DNA of 64,000 nt from an uncultured Selenomonadaceae bacterium (lineage in GTDB: Bacteria; Bacillota; Negativicutes; Selenomonadales; Selenomonadaceae), in NCBI GenBank assembly GCA_902778455.1, contig CACYXR010000010.1, positions 1-64,000 of the forward strand, written 5' to 3'. Below are positions 16,193-26,829 of this stretch, in pieces. The translations under genes and the position numbers were made by a program. The notes beneath the pieces are model-generated. The model was given only the letters and a program-made list of their open reading frames with translations, made no database searches and was not told the DNA's origin. Position 1 is the first letter of the stretch; the number at the start of each line of letters is the position of its first letter.

Positions 16193-17261
16193 CCTGCCGT
16201 TTGTCTTGGTAGGGTTCATCATCATTGCGTTGGTTGCTGTGATTCGAAGTTTTCGGCTTCCTGAGACGGAACGGCAGATCACCATTGGCTGCGTACTCGT
16301 CGGCTCCAAAGCAGATATGGGCTGGAACGGGAGTCATTACAACGGGCTTTTGCATGCCTGCCAGCTGCATTCCGGTATTCTCAAAGTGAAGGAAAACGTC
16401 AAAGAGGACGCCGTGGATCTGTTTGCCGCCGTAAAGGAGCTGGTGAGCCAGGGCGCGAATGTCGTCTTTCTGACCAGTTATGGATATGGGGAACATGTGA
16501 ACAATATTGCTCAACAATATCCCGATGTTGTGTTTTTTTCCATTTCCGGCAAGGGTACGGAAAAAAACTGCACCACATATTTTGCCCGCATGTACCAGAT
16601 GCGGTATTTGGCGGGCATCATTGCGGGAACCGAAAGCCGGACGGGGGTGCTCGGCTATATAGCGCCTATGCCGAATTCTGAGATTAACCGCAATATCAAT
16701 GCTTACGCGATGGGAATGCGCGTTTCCAATCCGGAGGCAAAGCTGCTCGTTTATTATACCGGAGGGTGGGACAACGAGCGCGCTGAGCGAGAAGGCGTCG
16801 CCCGGCTGCAGGAGGCGGGGGCGGATGTGATTGCCTATCAGGAAGACAAGCCCTATGCGGTGCGGGAGGCAGAGCAGCGCGGACTTTTCAGCATCGGCTT
16901 TGACAATGTTTACGAGCAATATTCCGACCGTTTCCTGACGGCGACGATGTACGACTGGGACCTGATTTATGAAAAAGTGCTTGGGGATTATCTGAGCGGC
17001 AGGCTGCTGTTATCCGACGGTTATTGGCTCGGAATGGAAGAGCACGCCGTAAAGATGTACAAGATGTCCCCTCTCGTATCGGAAAAAGCGAACTATCTGG
17101 CAGCGTCAGCGAAGCAGCGCGTTGCAAAACGAGGGGTTTTTTCCGGCGCCATCTATGACAATCAGGGAATGCTGCGCTGCAGGGATGGCGAGAGGATTGG
17201 CGATTATGAGCTTTTTACCGGCATGGATTGGTTCGTCGAAGGGGTAGAAATCTATGAATAA
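16164..17261 (+). CDS. membrane-anchored BMP/PnrA-like ligand-binding protein 2
   Basis: 365 aa, paralogous in architecture to the preceding gene. The start is TTG 16164 with GGAGGG eight bases upstream, inside the end of that gene. The N-terminal anchor (LPFVLVGFIIIALVAVI) has no lipobox. The BMP fold shows ITIGCVLVGSKADMGWNGSH, FARMYQMRYLAGIIAGTES, GVLGYIAPMPNSEINRNINA and YAMGMRVSNPEAK. It lies between BMP1 and the hybrid kinase and overlaps both genes, so the three are made together. A ligand similar to that of nucleoside-binding PnrA is possible but not shown. Confidence 0.85.
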   Translation: MKGKEWVERNLPFVLVGFIIIALVAVIRSFRLPETERQITIGCVLVGSKADMGWNGSHYNGLLHACQLHSGILKVKENVKEDAVDLFAAVKELVSQGANVVFLTSYGYGEHVNNIAQQYPDVVFFSISGKGTEKNCTTYFARMYQMRYLAGIIAGTESRTGVLGYIAPMPNSEINRNINAYAMGMRVSNPEAKLLVYYTGGWDNERAEREGVARLQEAGADVIAYQEDKPYAVREAEQRGLFSIGFDNVYEQYSDRFLTATMYDWDLIYEKVLGDYLSGRLLLSDGYWLGMEEHAVKMYKMSPLVSEKANYLAASAKQRVAKRGVFSGAIYDNQGMLRCRDGERIGDYELFTGMDWFVEGVEIYE

Positions 17262-20007
17262 GCATTCATTCCTGGCGAAAAAGGGTACCCTTCTCGTCAT
17301 GCTTATTTTTGGTTTGGCTCTCTTGTTGGCGGGCGTGATGTTCCGAAGCAGACTGGGCGAGCTTTTGGTTGCGTATACGGAGAACCAGACGAGAAGGCAG
17401 GCGGAAACGCTGGCGAGCCAGGCTGCGGAAAAATTCAGGGCGGAGCTGGATAATCTCGCTTATATTGCCTCAAAGATTGAATCCAATCCAAACGAGATTG
17501 ATCGACTGATGCCGATGCTGTTCAATGAGCGTGGCATCAAGCAGGGACTTTTGAATATCGAGGGGAATGCGCTTTTTGGGGACGCTCTGCCTGTTTACAT
17601 ATTTAACGGCATTCAGACTTCGTTCCGTGGCAAAAGCGCCGTTACCTTTGTCCGAGGGCAGGGGATTCTTTTTACTTATCCGATATTTCACGGCCAAAAC
17701 ATCAAGTATGTTCTCTACCGGCTCTATCCGGTGAGGGCTGTTGAGGAACGGTTCGCTATCCGCTGTTATGACGACGTAGGCAAGGTGCTGATCGCCGCCC
17801 GGGAAGGGGATGTGATTGTTCCGTTTTCGGAGGGAACCCCTGAGGATATTGACTTTATGCAGAGCGGAGACGTCAAGGGGTATTATCGATCCATGCGTCG
17901 GGAGATGGAGGTCTCGGTGGCTGCTGCCCGCAGTTTTCAAACGACGCGAGGGAAGCTGATCCTGTTTGAGGCGGAAATCCCGGGAACGAATTATTTGGTG
18001 GCCGGATTCGTGCCGGAGGAAAAAGCTTCCGAAGGAATAAAGAATATCACGCTTTTGGTGATATGGATTTTTGGCCTTCTGTTGCTTCTTTTGGCCATCA
18101 GCGCCATATATCTGTTTCGTGCCAAGAAAAAAATCGAAGGCAGCGAGAAGCTGCGCAGAGCGAAGGAGGTTGCGGAGGACGCATCCCGCGCCAAGAGCGA
18201 GTTCCTTTCCAACATTTCCCATGAAATCCGCACGCCGATCAACGCGATTCTTGGCATGAACGAGGTCATCCTGCGGGAATGCGAGGATGAGAATATCCTC
18301 GCGTATTCAGAGAATGTGAAGGTCGCGGGAAACACGCTGCTGGGGCTGGTCAATAACATTTTGGACTTTTCCAAGATTGAGGCAGGGAAAATCGAGATTT
18401 TGCCTGTTGAATACGATCTCTCATCCGTTCTCAATGATTTGGTAAATATTGTCCGAATTCGGGCAGAGGACAAAGGGCTCATCCTTTTGCTGGATTTCGA
18501 CAGAGATACGCCAAAGCGGCTTTATGGCGACGATCTCCGTATCAAGCAGGTCATCATCAATATCTTGACCAACGCGGTGAAATACACGGAAAAAGGGAAT
18601 GTGACGTTTTCCGTGGGATTCGAGCACATCGAGGGCGAGCCGGACAGCGTATTGCTTCGCGTCGCGGTCAAGGACACCGGTATCGGCATCAAGCCCGAAG
18701 ACATGGGCAAGCTGTTTTCCAAGTTCGAGCGCCTTGAGACAAAGCGCAACCGCAACGTGGAAGGAACCGGGCTGGGGATGACCATCACCAAGAAGCTGCT
18801 GGACAGGATGGGCTCCTCGCTGCAGGTGGAAAGTGTCTACGGCATCGGCTCAACTTTTTCTTTCGCGCTGAAGCAGAAGGTCGTCAAATGGGAACCGTTG
18901 GGAGATTATGAGGCGTCTCATTTGTCCGCCTTGAAGCAGGTCAAAAAATACCGGGAAAAATTTACGGCTCCGGATGCGCGAATCCTGGTGGTTGACGACA
19001 ATCCGATGAACTTGATGGTATTCAAGAGCATCCTGAAGCAGACGAGGGTCGAGATTGATACGGCAAGAGACGGGGACGATGGACTTGTGCTGATGCAGGT
19101 CAAGAAATACGACGTTATCTTTCTAGACCATATGATGCCGAGGAAGGACGGCATTGAGACGCTGTACGAGCTGCGGGCGCAGAAGAACAATCCCAATCAG
19201 GCTACGCCGACGATCTGCCTGACGGCCAACGCTATTTCCGGTGCGAGGGAAGAGTATATCGCGGCGGGATTCGATGATTACCTGGCAAAGCCTATTAATT
19301 CCGGTAAGCTCGAAGATATGTTGCTCGCATATTTGCCGAAGGAAAAAATCAAGGAAGCGGAGACCAGTGAAGGAGCAGAGGAGGACGATTTGGAGTGCAA
19401 CGGGGGAGAACTTCCCGAAGCTTTGGCGCCTCTGAAAGGGCAGGACTGGATCGATCTTGACGCGGGGGTTCGGAATAGCTGCTCCGTCAAGGCGTATATG
19501 TCTCTTCTCAAGCTGTTTTACGAGTCGCTGGACGAGACAGCCGATGAGCTCGCGTGCTTTTGCGCGGAGGAAAATATCAAGGACTATACGGTCAAGGTAC
19601 ATGCCTTGAAAAGCTCGGCGCGGCTTATCGGAGCGGCGGATTTTGGGGAAGAAGCGCAAAAGCTGGAGAGCGCCGGAAAAAATGGAGACTGGGAATATAT
19701 CCGCGCTCATCAGGAGGCTTTCATGGCGAAGTACCGGAGTTTCAAAACGCCGCTGTCGGCTGTATTTGCGGAAGAGAAAACGGAGGGGAAGCCAGTGGCA
19801 GGCATGGAGCTGATGGCAGACGTCTATGAGAAAATCAGGATGGCAGCGGACGACATGGACTGCGACCAATTGGACAGGATTTTCGCCGATATGGAGGAGT
19901 ACAGAGTCCCGGACTCCGAGACGGCGCTTTACGAAGAACTGCGAGCTGCTTCGTCGCGATTTGATTATGAGGCGATTTTGAAGCTCCTGGCGGAAAAGCA
20001 GTGTTGA
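17254..20007 (+). CDS. hybrid sensor histidine kinase with receiver and Hpt domains
   Basis: 917 aa. Two membrane helices (residues ~10-30 and ~270-292) flank a ~240-residue extracytoplasmic sensor domain. The kinase core follows: HisKA with phosphoacceptor His323 in NISHEIRTPINA, then HATPase N box (NILTNAVKYTE), G1 (VKDTGIGI) and G2 (EGTGLGM). A receiver domain has Asp625 in DVIFLDHMMP and the Lys of LAKPIN. A C-terminal Hpt domain has His783 in HALKSSAR. This His-Asp-His relay needs an outside receiver; the REC-GGDEF protein at 13698 is the obvious candidate. It overlaps BMP2 by 8 bases and priA by 7. Confidence 0.94.
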   Translation: MNKHSFLAKKGTLLVMLIFGLALLLAGVMFRSRLGELLVAYTENQTRRQAETLASQAAEKFRAELDNLAYIASKIESNPNEIDRLMPMLFNERGIKQGLLNIEGNALFGDALPVYIFNGIQTSFRGKSAVTFVRGQGILFTYPIFHGQNIKYVLYRLYPVRAVEERFAIRCYDDVGKVLIAAREGDVIVPFSEGTPEDIDFMQSGDVKGYYRSMRREMEVSVAAARSFQTTRGKLILFEAEIPGTNYLVAGFVPEEKASEGIKNITLLVIWIFGLLLLLLAISAIYLFRAKKKIEGSEKLRRAKEVAEDASRAKSEFLSNISHEIRTPINAILGMNEVILRECEDENILAYSENVKVAGNTLLGLVNNILDFSKIEAGKIEILPVEYDLSSVLNDLVNIVRIRAEDKGLILLLDFDRDTPKRLYGDDLRIKQVIINILTNAVKYTEKGNVTFSVGFEHIEGEPDSVLLRVAVKDTGIGIKPEDMGKLFSKFERLETKRNRNVEGTGLGMTITKKLLDRMGSSLQVESVYGIGSTFSFALKQKVVKWEPLGDYEASHLSALKQVKKYREKFTAPDARILVVDDNPMNLMVFKSILKQTRVEIDTARDGDDGLVLMQVKKYDVIFLDHMMPRKDGIETLYELRAQKNNPNQATPTICLTANAISGAREEYIAAGFDDYLAKPINSGKLEDMLLAYLPKEKIKEAETSEGAEEDDLECNGGELPEALAPLKGQDWIDLDAGVRNSCSVKAYMSLLKLFYESLDETADELACFCAEENIKDYTVKVHALKSSARLIGAADFGEEAQKLESAGKNGDWEYIRAHQEAFMAKYRSFKTPLSAVFAEEKTEGKPVAGMELMADVYEKIRMAADDMDCDQLDRIFADMEEYRVPDSETALYEELRAASSRFDYEAILKLLAEKQC

Positions 20008-22421
20008 AGATGTTGAGAGCGGAAGTTTTTGTAAATATCCCGGTGAAGCGCGTCGCTCAGGCTTATTCCTACCGCATTCCCGAACATCTTTCGTGCATCG
20101 GCGCGGGATGGCGCGTCGTCATCCCTTTCGGCGGGCGCCGTGTGGAGGGATTTGTGGTCCAGGTGTCGGTCGGGGACGAGGATGAGCGCCTCAGGGACAT
20201 TATTTCAGCGGTGGATGACGAAGCGTGGTTCACGCCGCAGATGATCGAGGCGGCACAGCGGCTTTCTGATTTTTATCTTTGTCCGACGGCTGAAATCATG
20301 AGGCTTTTCATGCCGGGGAAAAGCGGCGTCAAGATCAAGGTGCGCTATGAGCCGGAAGATGTGGCGGATGATTCACCGCTTTGGCAAGTCGACGCGTATC
20401 GAAAAGTATATGAGGCCGTATACGGCGCGGGGGCGTTGAGCATTCAGGAAATCCGGGAAAAGCTGCCGGAGCTTTCGGCATCGTGTCGCGAGATTCTCGA
20501 TATGATGCTGCGCCGTCGCTGGCTGAGGAAAACTTACGAGACACAAAAACGCGCGAAAGCGCGTTATATTGAACGCCTCCGTTTGACGGAAGCATTGACC
20601 GATGAACGGCGCAAAATGTTTCGGCGGACTCCTGCGCAGCTCCGGCTTTTGGACGTATTGGCGGAGGCCGGAGGGGAAGCTTACGTTCATGCGCTTTTGA
20701 AACAAGGCTTTTCCCGGTCTGTGATTCGTGCATTGGCACAAACGGATATTGTGAAACTTTCGCAGGTTCGCGAACTTCGCGACAGCTATCGGAAACTGGA
20801 GGCGGCGACAGGGGCCCTGCCGCCGCTTTCCTCGGCGCAGGAAGCGGCGCTTTCGGCAATCCTTCCGTCGGTAGAGGCGGGAAAGGCGCAGGGATTTTTG
20901 CTGCATGGCGTGACGGGCAGCGGAAAGACGCGCGTGTATCTGGAGACGGTGGCATGCGTGCGGAAAATGGGGAAGCAGGCTATCGTGCTGGTGCCGGAAA
21001 TTGCGTTGACAGGCCAGTTAGTGCAGACATTTCGCGCAATGTTCGCGGATGACGTTATCGTAATCCACAGCCGTCTCAGCGTGGCAGAGCGTAACGACGC
21101 GTTTTTCCGCATTCGCCGCGGAGACGCAGGCATCATCGTGGGTGCCCGGTCGGCGCTTTTCACGCCGACGGCAAATTTGGGCGTTGTCGTCATGGATGAG
21201 GAACAGGATATGTCCTATAAGCAGGATGACGCGCCACGTTATCATGCGCGGGTTGTCGCCGAGGAAATTGCGCGGCTGCATGGCGCTGTGCTGATTCTTG
21301 GCAGTGCGACGCCGTCCATGGAAACTTTCTTTCGTTCGCAGTCAGGGGAATTCGTTTATCTTTCAATGCCTGAACGAATCGGTGGGCGCCCGCTTCCGGC
21401 TGCCGAAGCGATTGATATGCGGACAGAACTTAAATCGGGGAACCGGAAAGTGCTGTCGCGTGCGCTGCAGAAGATGCTTCGGAAAACGAAAGAACGGGGA
21501 GAGCAGGCAATCCTTCTTCTCAATCGCCGCGGGTATTCAACGTTCGTCAAATGCCGTTCCTGCGGCTATGTGGTCGTATGCCCGGAATGCGGGCTTTCGA
21601 TGACATACCATAAAGATGGGCGCATGCTTTGCCACCATTGCGATATTCATGCCGCGGCTCCGGATGAATGCCCGAAATGCGGCAGCAGCTATATCCGGTA
21701 TTTCGGTACGGGAACAGAAAAACTGGAAACGGAACTGAAGGCACTTTTGCCGGACGCGCGCGTTGTGCGGATGGATCGCGATACGACGCAGAGGAAATTC
21801 GCGCATGCGGAAATCCTTCAGGCGTTTCGCGCGGGTGAGTTCGATATCCTGCTGGGGACGCAAATGGTTGCGAAAGGTCACGATATTCCCAATGTGACGA
21901 CGGTGGGCGTCATCAGTGCCGACGCCTCTCTAAATATGCCGGATTTCCGCGCGGCGGAGCAATGTTTTATGCTTATCACGCAGGCTTCGGGGCGCGCGGG
22001 GCGCGGTGACGTGCCGGGACAGGTACTGGTGCAGTGCTATACGCCCGAGCATTATGCGGTACATTTCGCGATTGCGCAGGATTATCGAAGCTTTTACGAA
22101 AAGGAATTGGAAATGCGTCGGCCTTTGTTTTTTCCGCCGTTCTGCCGTTTAATCAAGTTGACGTTTCACGACGAGAACGGGGAGAAAGCGAGGGGGGATG
22201 CGGAAGCGTTCCGTTGCCGTTTCGCTGCGGCTTTCGCTGGGGATGAACGTCATCAGCTGATCGGGCCGGCGCCTGCCGTGGTCGAAAAATTCCGCGGCGT
22301 CTATCGCTTTGATGTTTTGATTAAAACTGCTGTTCTGCCTAAAGTTCAAGAATTCCTTCGGCAGGACGGTTTGCATCTTCGACAGGATGTATGGATTGAT
22401 ATCGACCCGATTTCCGCATAA
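20001..22421 (+). CDS. priA: primosomal protein N', replication restart helicase
   Basis: 806 aa. A 3'-DNA-binding domain at the N-terminus (VFVNIPVKRVAQAYSYRIP) precedes a superfamily 2 helicase with Walker A GVTGSGKTRVY, Walker B MDEEQD (the usual PriA form is DEEHD), GSATPSMET and the RAGRGD motif. A zinc-binding insert has Cys pairs CRSCGY, CPECG, CHHC and CPKCG. It reloads the replisome at stalled forks. The start is GTG 20001 behind GGCGGA; ATG 20010 is an alternative. It shares seven bases with the kinase gene, so its expression is linked to the signalling operon. Confidence 0.95.
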   Translation: MLKMLRAEVFVNIPVKRVAQAYSYRIPEHLSCIGAGWRVVIPFGGRRVEGFVVQVSVGDEDERLRDIISAVDDEAWFTPQMIEAAQRLSDFYLCPTAEIMRLFMPGKSGVKIKVRYEPEDVADDSPLWQVDAYRKVYEAVYGAGALSIQEIREKLPELSASCREILDMMLRRRWLRKTYETQKRAKARYIERLRLTEALTDERRKMFRRTPAQLRLLDVLAEAGGEAYVHALLKQGFSRSVIRALAQTDIVKLSQVRELRDSYRKLEAATGALPPLSSAQEAALSAILPSVEAGKAQGFLLHGVTGSGKTRVYLETVACVRKMGKQAIVLVPEIALTGQLVQTFRAMFADDVIVIHSRLSVAERNDAFFRIRRGDAGIIVGARSALFTPTANLGVVVMDEEQDMSYKQDDAPRYHARVVAEEIARLHGAVLILGSATPSMETFFRSQSGEFVYLSMPERIGGRPLPAAEAIDMRTELKSGNRKVLSRALQKMLRKTKERGEQAILLLNRRGYSTFVKCRSCGYVVVCPECGLSMTYHKDGRMLCHHCDIHAAAPDECPKCGSSYIRYFGTGTEKLETELKALLPDARVVRMDRDTTQRKFAHAEILQAFRAGEFDILLGTQMVAKGHDIPNVTTVGVISADASLNMPDFRAAEQCFMLITQASGRAGRGDVPGQVLVQCYTPEHYAVHFAIAQDYRSFYEKELEMRRPLFFPPFCRLIKLTFHDENGEKARGDAEAFRCRFAAAFAGDERHQLIGPAPAVVEKFRGVYRFDVLIKTAVLPKVQEFLRQDGLHLRQDVWIDIDPISA

Positions 22422-22453
22422 CAGCGTAGCGGTATTTGTGTTTTTTTCGTGCG

Positions 22454-22482
22454 TTGACAACAGAAAGCAAAATAACTATAAT
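22454..22482 (+). promoter_or_regulatory. consensus sigma-70 promoter of greA-lysS
   Basis: TTGACA (22454-22459), a 17-base spacer and TATAAT (22477-22482): a full consensus match. Transcription should start near 22489, seven bases before a strong hairpin. Confidence 0.9.
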
Positions 22483-22495
22483 GAATGAAAAGTTT

Positions 22496-22518
22496 GTGCC
22501 AAGGCGCGTCCTTGGCAC
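22496..22518 (+). promoter_or_regulatory. leader hairpin between greA promoter and start codon
   Basis: A perfect 9-bp stem GTGCCAAGG / CCTTGGCAC with loop CGCGT, followed by TTTC and a second small hairpin (TTCAA / TTGAA). It sits at the very 5' end of the greA message. It could stabilise the RNA or cause early pausing, which would be a natural substrate for GreA itself; this feedback idea is inference. Confidence 0.6.
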
Positions 22519-22551
22519 TTTCAATGTTGAAATGCAAGGGAGTAGTGACCG

Positions 22552-24556
<2,005 letters not shown>

Positions 24557-24561
24557 AACAA

Positions 24562-24590
24562 TTGACAATCCGCTTTTGTGCGCATATAAT
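24562..24590 (+). promoter_or_regulatory. consensus promoter upstream of the CDF exporter
   Basis: TTGACA (24562-24567), 17-base spacer, TATAAT (24585-24590). The predicted start near 24597 gives a ~100-nt leader with two hairpins. It begins only five bases after lysS stops. Confidence 0.9.
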
Positions 24591-24603
24591 GGTAAAAAAT
24601 GAA

Positions 24604-24675
24604 GCTGCCTTCCCGTATATTCGGGAAGGCAGTTCTGCGTTATTTTGGAGAGTGTTAAACGCTCTCATTTTCGTT
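24604..24675 (+). promoter_or_regulatory. two-hairpin leader of the CDF exporter mRNA
   Basis: Hairpin 1 is CTGCCTTCCCG / CGGGAAGGCAG (11 bp) followed by a T-containing stretch (TTCTGCGTTATTTT). Hairpin 2 is GAGAGTG / CGCTCTC followed by ATTTTCG. Hairpin 1 may also terminate lysS transcription. I looked for the yybP-ykoY (Mn) riboswitch core and do not see it. Confidence 0.5.
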
Positions 24676-24700
24676 ATCAAAGAGCAGGGAGTGAACCCAA

Positions 24701-25858
24701 ATGATCTTGGAACGCGTGCTGATGTTGCCGGACGAGGGCGCGGGTTATGCGGCTCGGCAGAAGTGCGGCGAGCGCACGGGCTATGTCGGTATCGGCGCGA
24801 ATCTTTTGCTTTTCGCGGTCAAGCTGACTGTCGGTATCATTATTGCGTCTGTGTCCGTGGTTGCCGACGCGTTAAACAACTTGTCCGACGCGGGGACCTC
24901 GCTGGCGATGATTTTCGGCTTCCGCATCGCGGGGCGTCCTGCCGATGCGGAGCATCCCTTCGGGCACGGGCGCGCAGAATACCTGGCTGGGCTTTTTATC
25001 GCGGCGGTCATTTTGCTGGTCGGCTTTGAGCTGATGCGTACCTCCGTCGATAAGATACTCATGCCGGAGGAACTGAAAATGAATACGATGGGCGCCGTTT
25101 TTCTGGGCCTGTCGCTTTTCATCAAAGTGGGACTGGCTTGGCTGTATAACAAAGTCGGCGTGCGCATCAATTCCCCCGCGCTGAAGGCGGCGTCAGTGGA
25201 CAGTCTGACGGACTGTCTTGCTACGTCCGCGGTGCTGATTTCGTTGTTCGTTTATTCGCAGTTCGGAATCAATATTGACGGCGCGGCTGGTATTTTCGTT
25301 TCCTGCTTCATCCTATACAGCGGATGGGGCGCCCTCCGGGACGCGGCCGAGCCTTTGATGGGCACGGCGAACGATCCGGCGCTGGCGGCGGACGTCCGAC
25401 GTATTGTCATGGAAGAGAAAGGCGTACTCGGCGTACATGATCTCGTTCTGCATGGTTACGGAGCGGGACGCACATTTGCGACGCTGGATATCGAGCTGCC
25501 GGCGGAAATGCCGCTCATAGAGGCACACAATATCGCGGATCGCGTTGAACGGCGCATCCAGGGCACGCTCTCTATTTCTGTGACTGTGCATATCGATCCG
25601 GTGGCGACGGACGATCCGGAGGCGGATCGTTTGTTTGTCCTGGCATCACGGTTGCTCACGTCCATTGATTCCCGGCTTTCTATGCACGATTTTCATGTCG
25701 CTCCTTACCGGGACGGACGGAAAATCCGTTTCGAGGTTTCCTGTCCCGAGGATTTCGAGATGAGCGACCGAGAGCTTCGCCGCGCGTTCTTGCGCCGGTT
25801 TTTAGCGAAAAGCCCGCGCGACCGCGCGATTTTGCACGTCGATCATCATTTCTGTTGA
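24701..25858 (+). CDS. cation diffusion facilitator, probably Mn(II) exporter
   Basis: 385 aa. Six membrane segments lie between residues ~28 and 215, followed by a cytoplasmic domain carrying metal-binding residues and an extra C-terminal region (~300-385). The metal-site motifs are NNLSD in TM2 (ADALNNLSDAGTS) and DSLTD in TM5 (ASVDSLTDCLATS). This N..D / D..D pattern is associated with manganese-type CDF proteins rather than Zn-type ones (H..D). It exports metal in exchange for protons. The start ATG 24701 has GGGAG about ten bases upstream. Mn specificity is inferred from the motifs only. Confidence 0.85.
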   Translation: MILERVLMLPDEGAGYAARQKCGERTGYVGIGANLLLFAVKLTVGIIIASVSVVADALNNLSDAGTSLAMIFGFRIAGRPADAEHPFGHGRAEYLAGLFIAAVILLVGFELMRTSVDKILMPEELKMNTMGAVFLGLSLFIKVGLAWLYNKVGVRINSPALKAASVDSLTDCLATSAVLISLFVYSQFGINIDGAAGIFVSCFILYSGWGALRDAAEPLMGTANDPALAADVRRIVMEEKGVLGVHDLVLHGYGAGRTFATLDIELPAEMPLIEAHNIADRVERRIQGTLSISVTVHIDPVATDDPEADRLFVLASRLLTSIDSRLSMHDFHVAPYRDGRKIRFEVSCPEDFEMSDRELRRAFLRRFLAKSPRDRAILHVDHHFC

Positions 25859-25913
25859 AGTCTGTTGCTAAATTTCTTTTCAAAAGAAAAGAGGAAATAA
25901 GGATTTTTTGTCG

Positions 25914-25948
25914 AAACCTCTCCGTAGATGAGTATGGGGAGGTTTTTT
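25914..25948 (+). promoter_or_regulatory. terminator-like hairpin that buries the SD of the next gene
   Basis: AAACCTCTCC (25914-25923) pairs over ten positions (one G-T) with GGGGAGGTTT (25936-25945), followed by TTT. The second arm contains GGGGAGG, which is also the ribosome binding site, seven bases before ATG 25950. One structure can thus stop transcription and, if read through, block translation. Confidence 0.7.
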
Positions 25949-25949
25949 C

Positions 25950-26582
25950 ATGAAAAAACAATTGGCGGCTCTTTCGGCGGCATTTTTGCTTATGACAGGT
26001 ACGGCGAGCGCGGCGGACGGTAGCGTCGAGGGTAAAATCAGGGGGCCGATGGACCTCGGGCTGGATGTCGTTGTGAGGGACAGCGGCACCGGCAACTGGG
26101 ATCGGGGACGGTCCGGCGTCGGCGTGTCTATCGGCGGAGAAAGAAACAAAGTGGACAAAACAATCGAGCTGCAATTGATTTCCCGTACGGCAGACATGAA
26201 CGCGTTGTCGCAGGAGGAACTGACCGCTTGGTATAAGGACGGTATCGCGCCGACGAACGCGGATGTGTTCATTACCCGAAGCGCCGAGGATGGGACGTAT
26301 TCGTTCACAGGTGTTCCGGAAGGCAAATACTTTCTTGTGATCCTGATGCCGGGCGGCGGCAATCTAAGCGGAGAGTCGGACAGGACAGAAGCGGGGCAGG
26401 AGCTCCAGAAATTCCTCCGGGGATGGGATATGTATCAGCTCTTCACGATCGGCATGAAGCTGTACACGGTGCAGAACGTCGAAGTGCAGGCGGACAAGAT
26501 TACCCAGTTCGATTATGGTTTCGCGGCGCCGGGGCTTTCGGAGAAGGGGAAGATAAAAGAGGACAATAAAGATAAATCATAA
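25950..26582 (+). CDS. secreted protein with carboxypeptidase-regulatory-like (Ig-like) fold
   Basis: 210 aa. A clear signal peptide (KKQLAALSAAFLLMTGTASA) is cleaved near residue 22. The mature part has a segment typical of CarboxypepD_reg/SdrD-B-like beta-sandwich domains: DVFITRSAEDGTYSFTGVP then EGKYFLVILMPGG. No lipobox or anchor is seen. The C-terminal 37 residues (from VEVQADKITQFDYG) are encoded again, nearly intact, at 28090-28200. Function unknown; it would be periplasmic or exported. Translation start is set by the buried GGGGAGG described at 25914. Confidence 0.8.
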   Translation: MKKQLAALSAAFLLMTGTASAADGSVEGKIRGPMDLGLDVVVRDSGTGNWDRGRSGVGVSIGGERNKVDKTIELQLISRTADMNALSQEELTAWYKDGIAPTNADVFITRSAEDGTYSFTGVPEGKYFLVILMPGGGNLSGESDRTEAGQELQKFLRGWDMYQLFTIGMKLYTVQNVEVQADKITQFDYGFAAPGLSEKGKIKEDNKDKS

Positions 26583-26640
26583 AGGATAGAAAAAAGAAAA
26601 CTCGCGGCGGCAGGGAAGTGACCCGCTCCGCGAGTTTTTT
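26488..26640 (+). repeat. upstream copy of a ~150-bp direct repeat flanking the AAA gene
   Basis: It covers the last ~95 bases of the secreted-protein gene plus its terminator. It matches 28106-28254 with few differences: long exact stretches such as GGTTTCGCGGCGCCGGGGCT and AGAGGACAATAAAGATAAAT are shared, and both end with the same terminator stem. Confidence 0.88.
26598..26640 (+). terminator. intrinsic terminator of the secreted-protein gene
   Basis: ACTCGCGG pairs with CCGCGAGT across a GC-rich loop and is followed by TTTTT. An almost identical terminator recurs at 28215-28254. Confidence 0.88.
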
Positions 26641-26829
26641 ACGTGCCAAAACAATATGGCGTCGGACTATTGAAATGCAGATATGGGCAATCGAAAAAAC
26701 TATGATATCGAAGTAACAAGGTAAATCGCGAGTAATAACGAGAAGACAATGTATCGATTAAAATCATAGCTGAGTATTGATTTGATCGAAGAACAATGCT
26801 GTTATTATCCCGAAAGGGGACAATACGAT

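Noticed and set aside
24597..24700. yybP-ykoY manganese riboswitch before the CDF exporter
   Set aside because: The conserved loop sequences of that class are not visible in the two hairpins.
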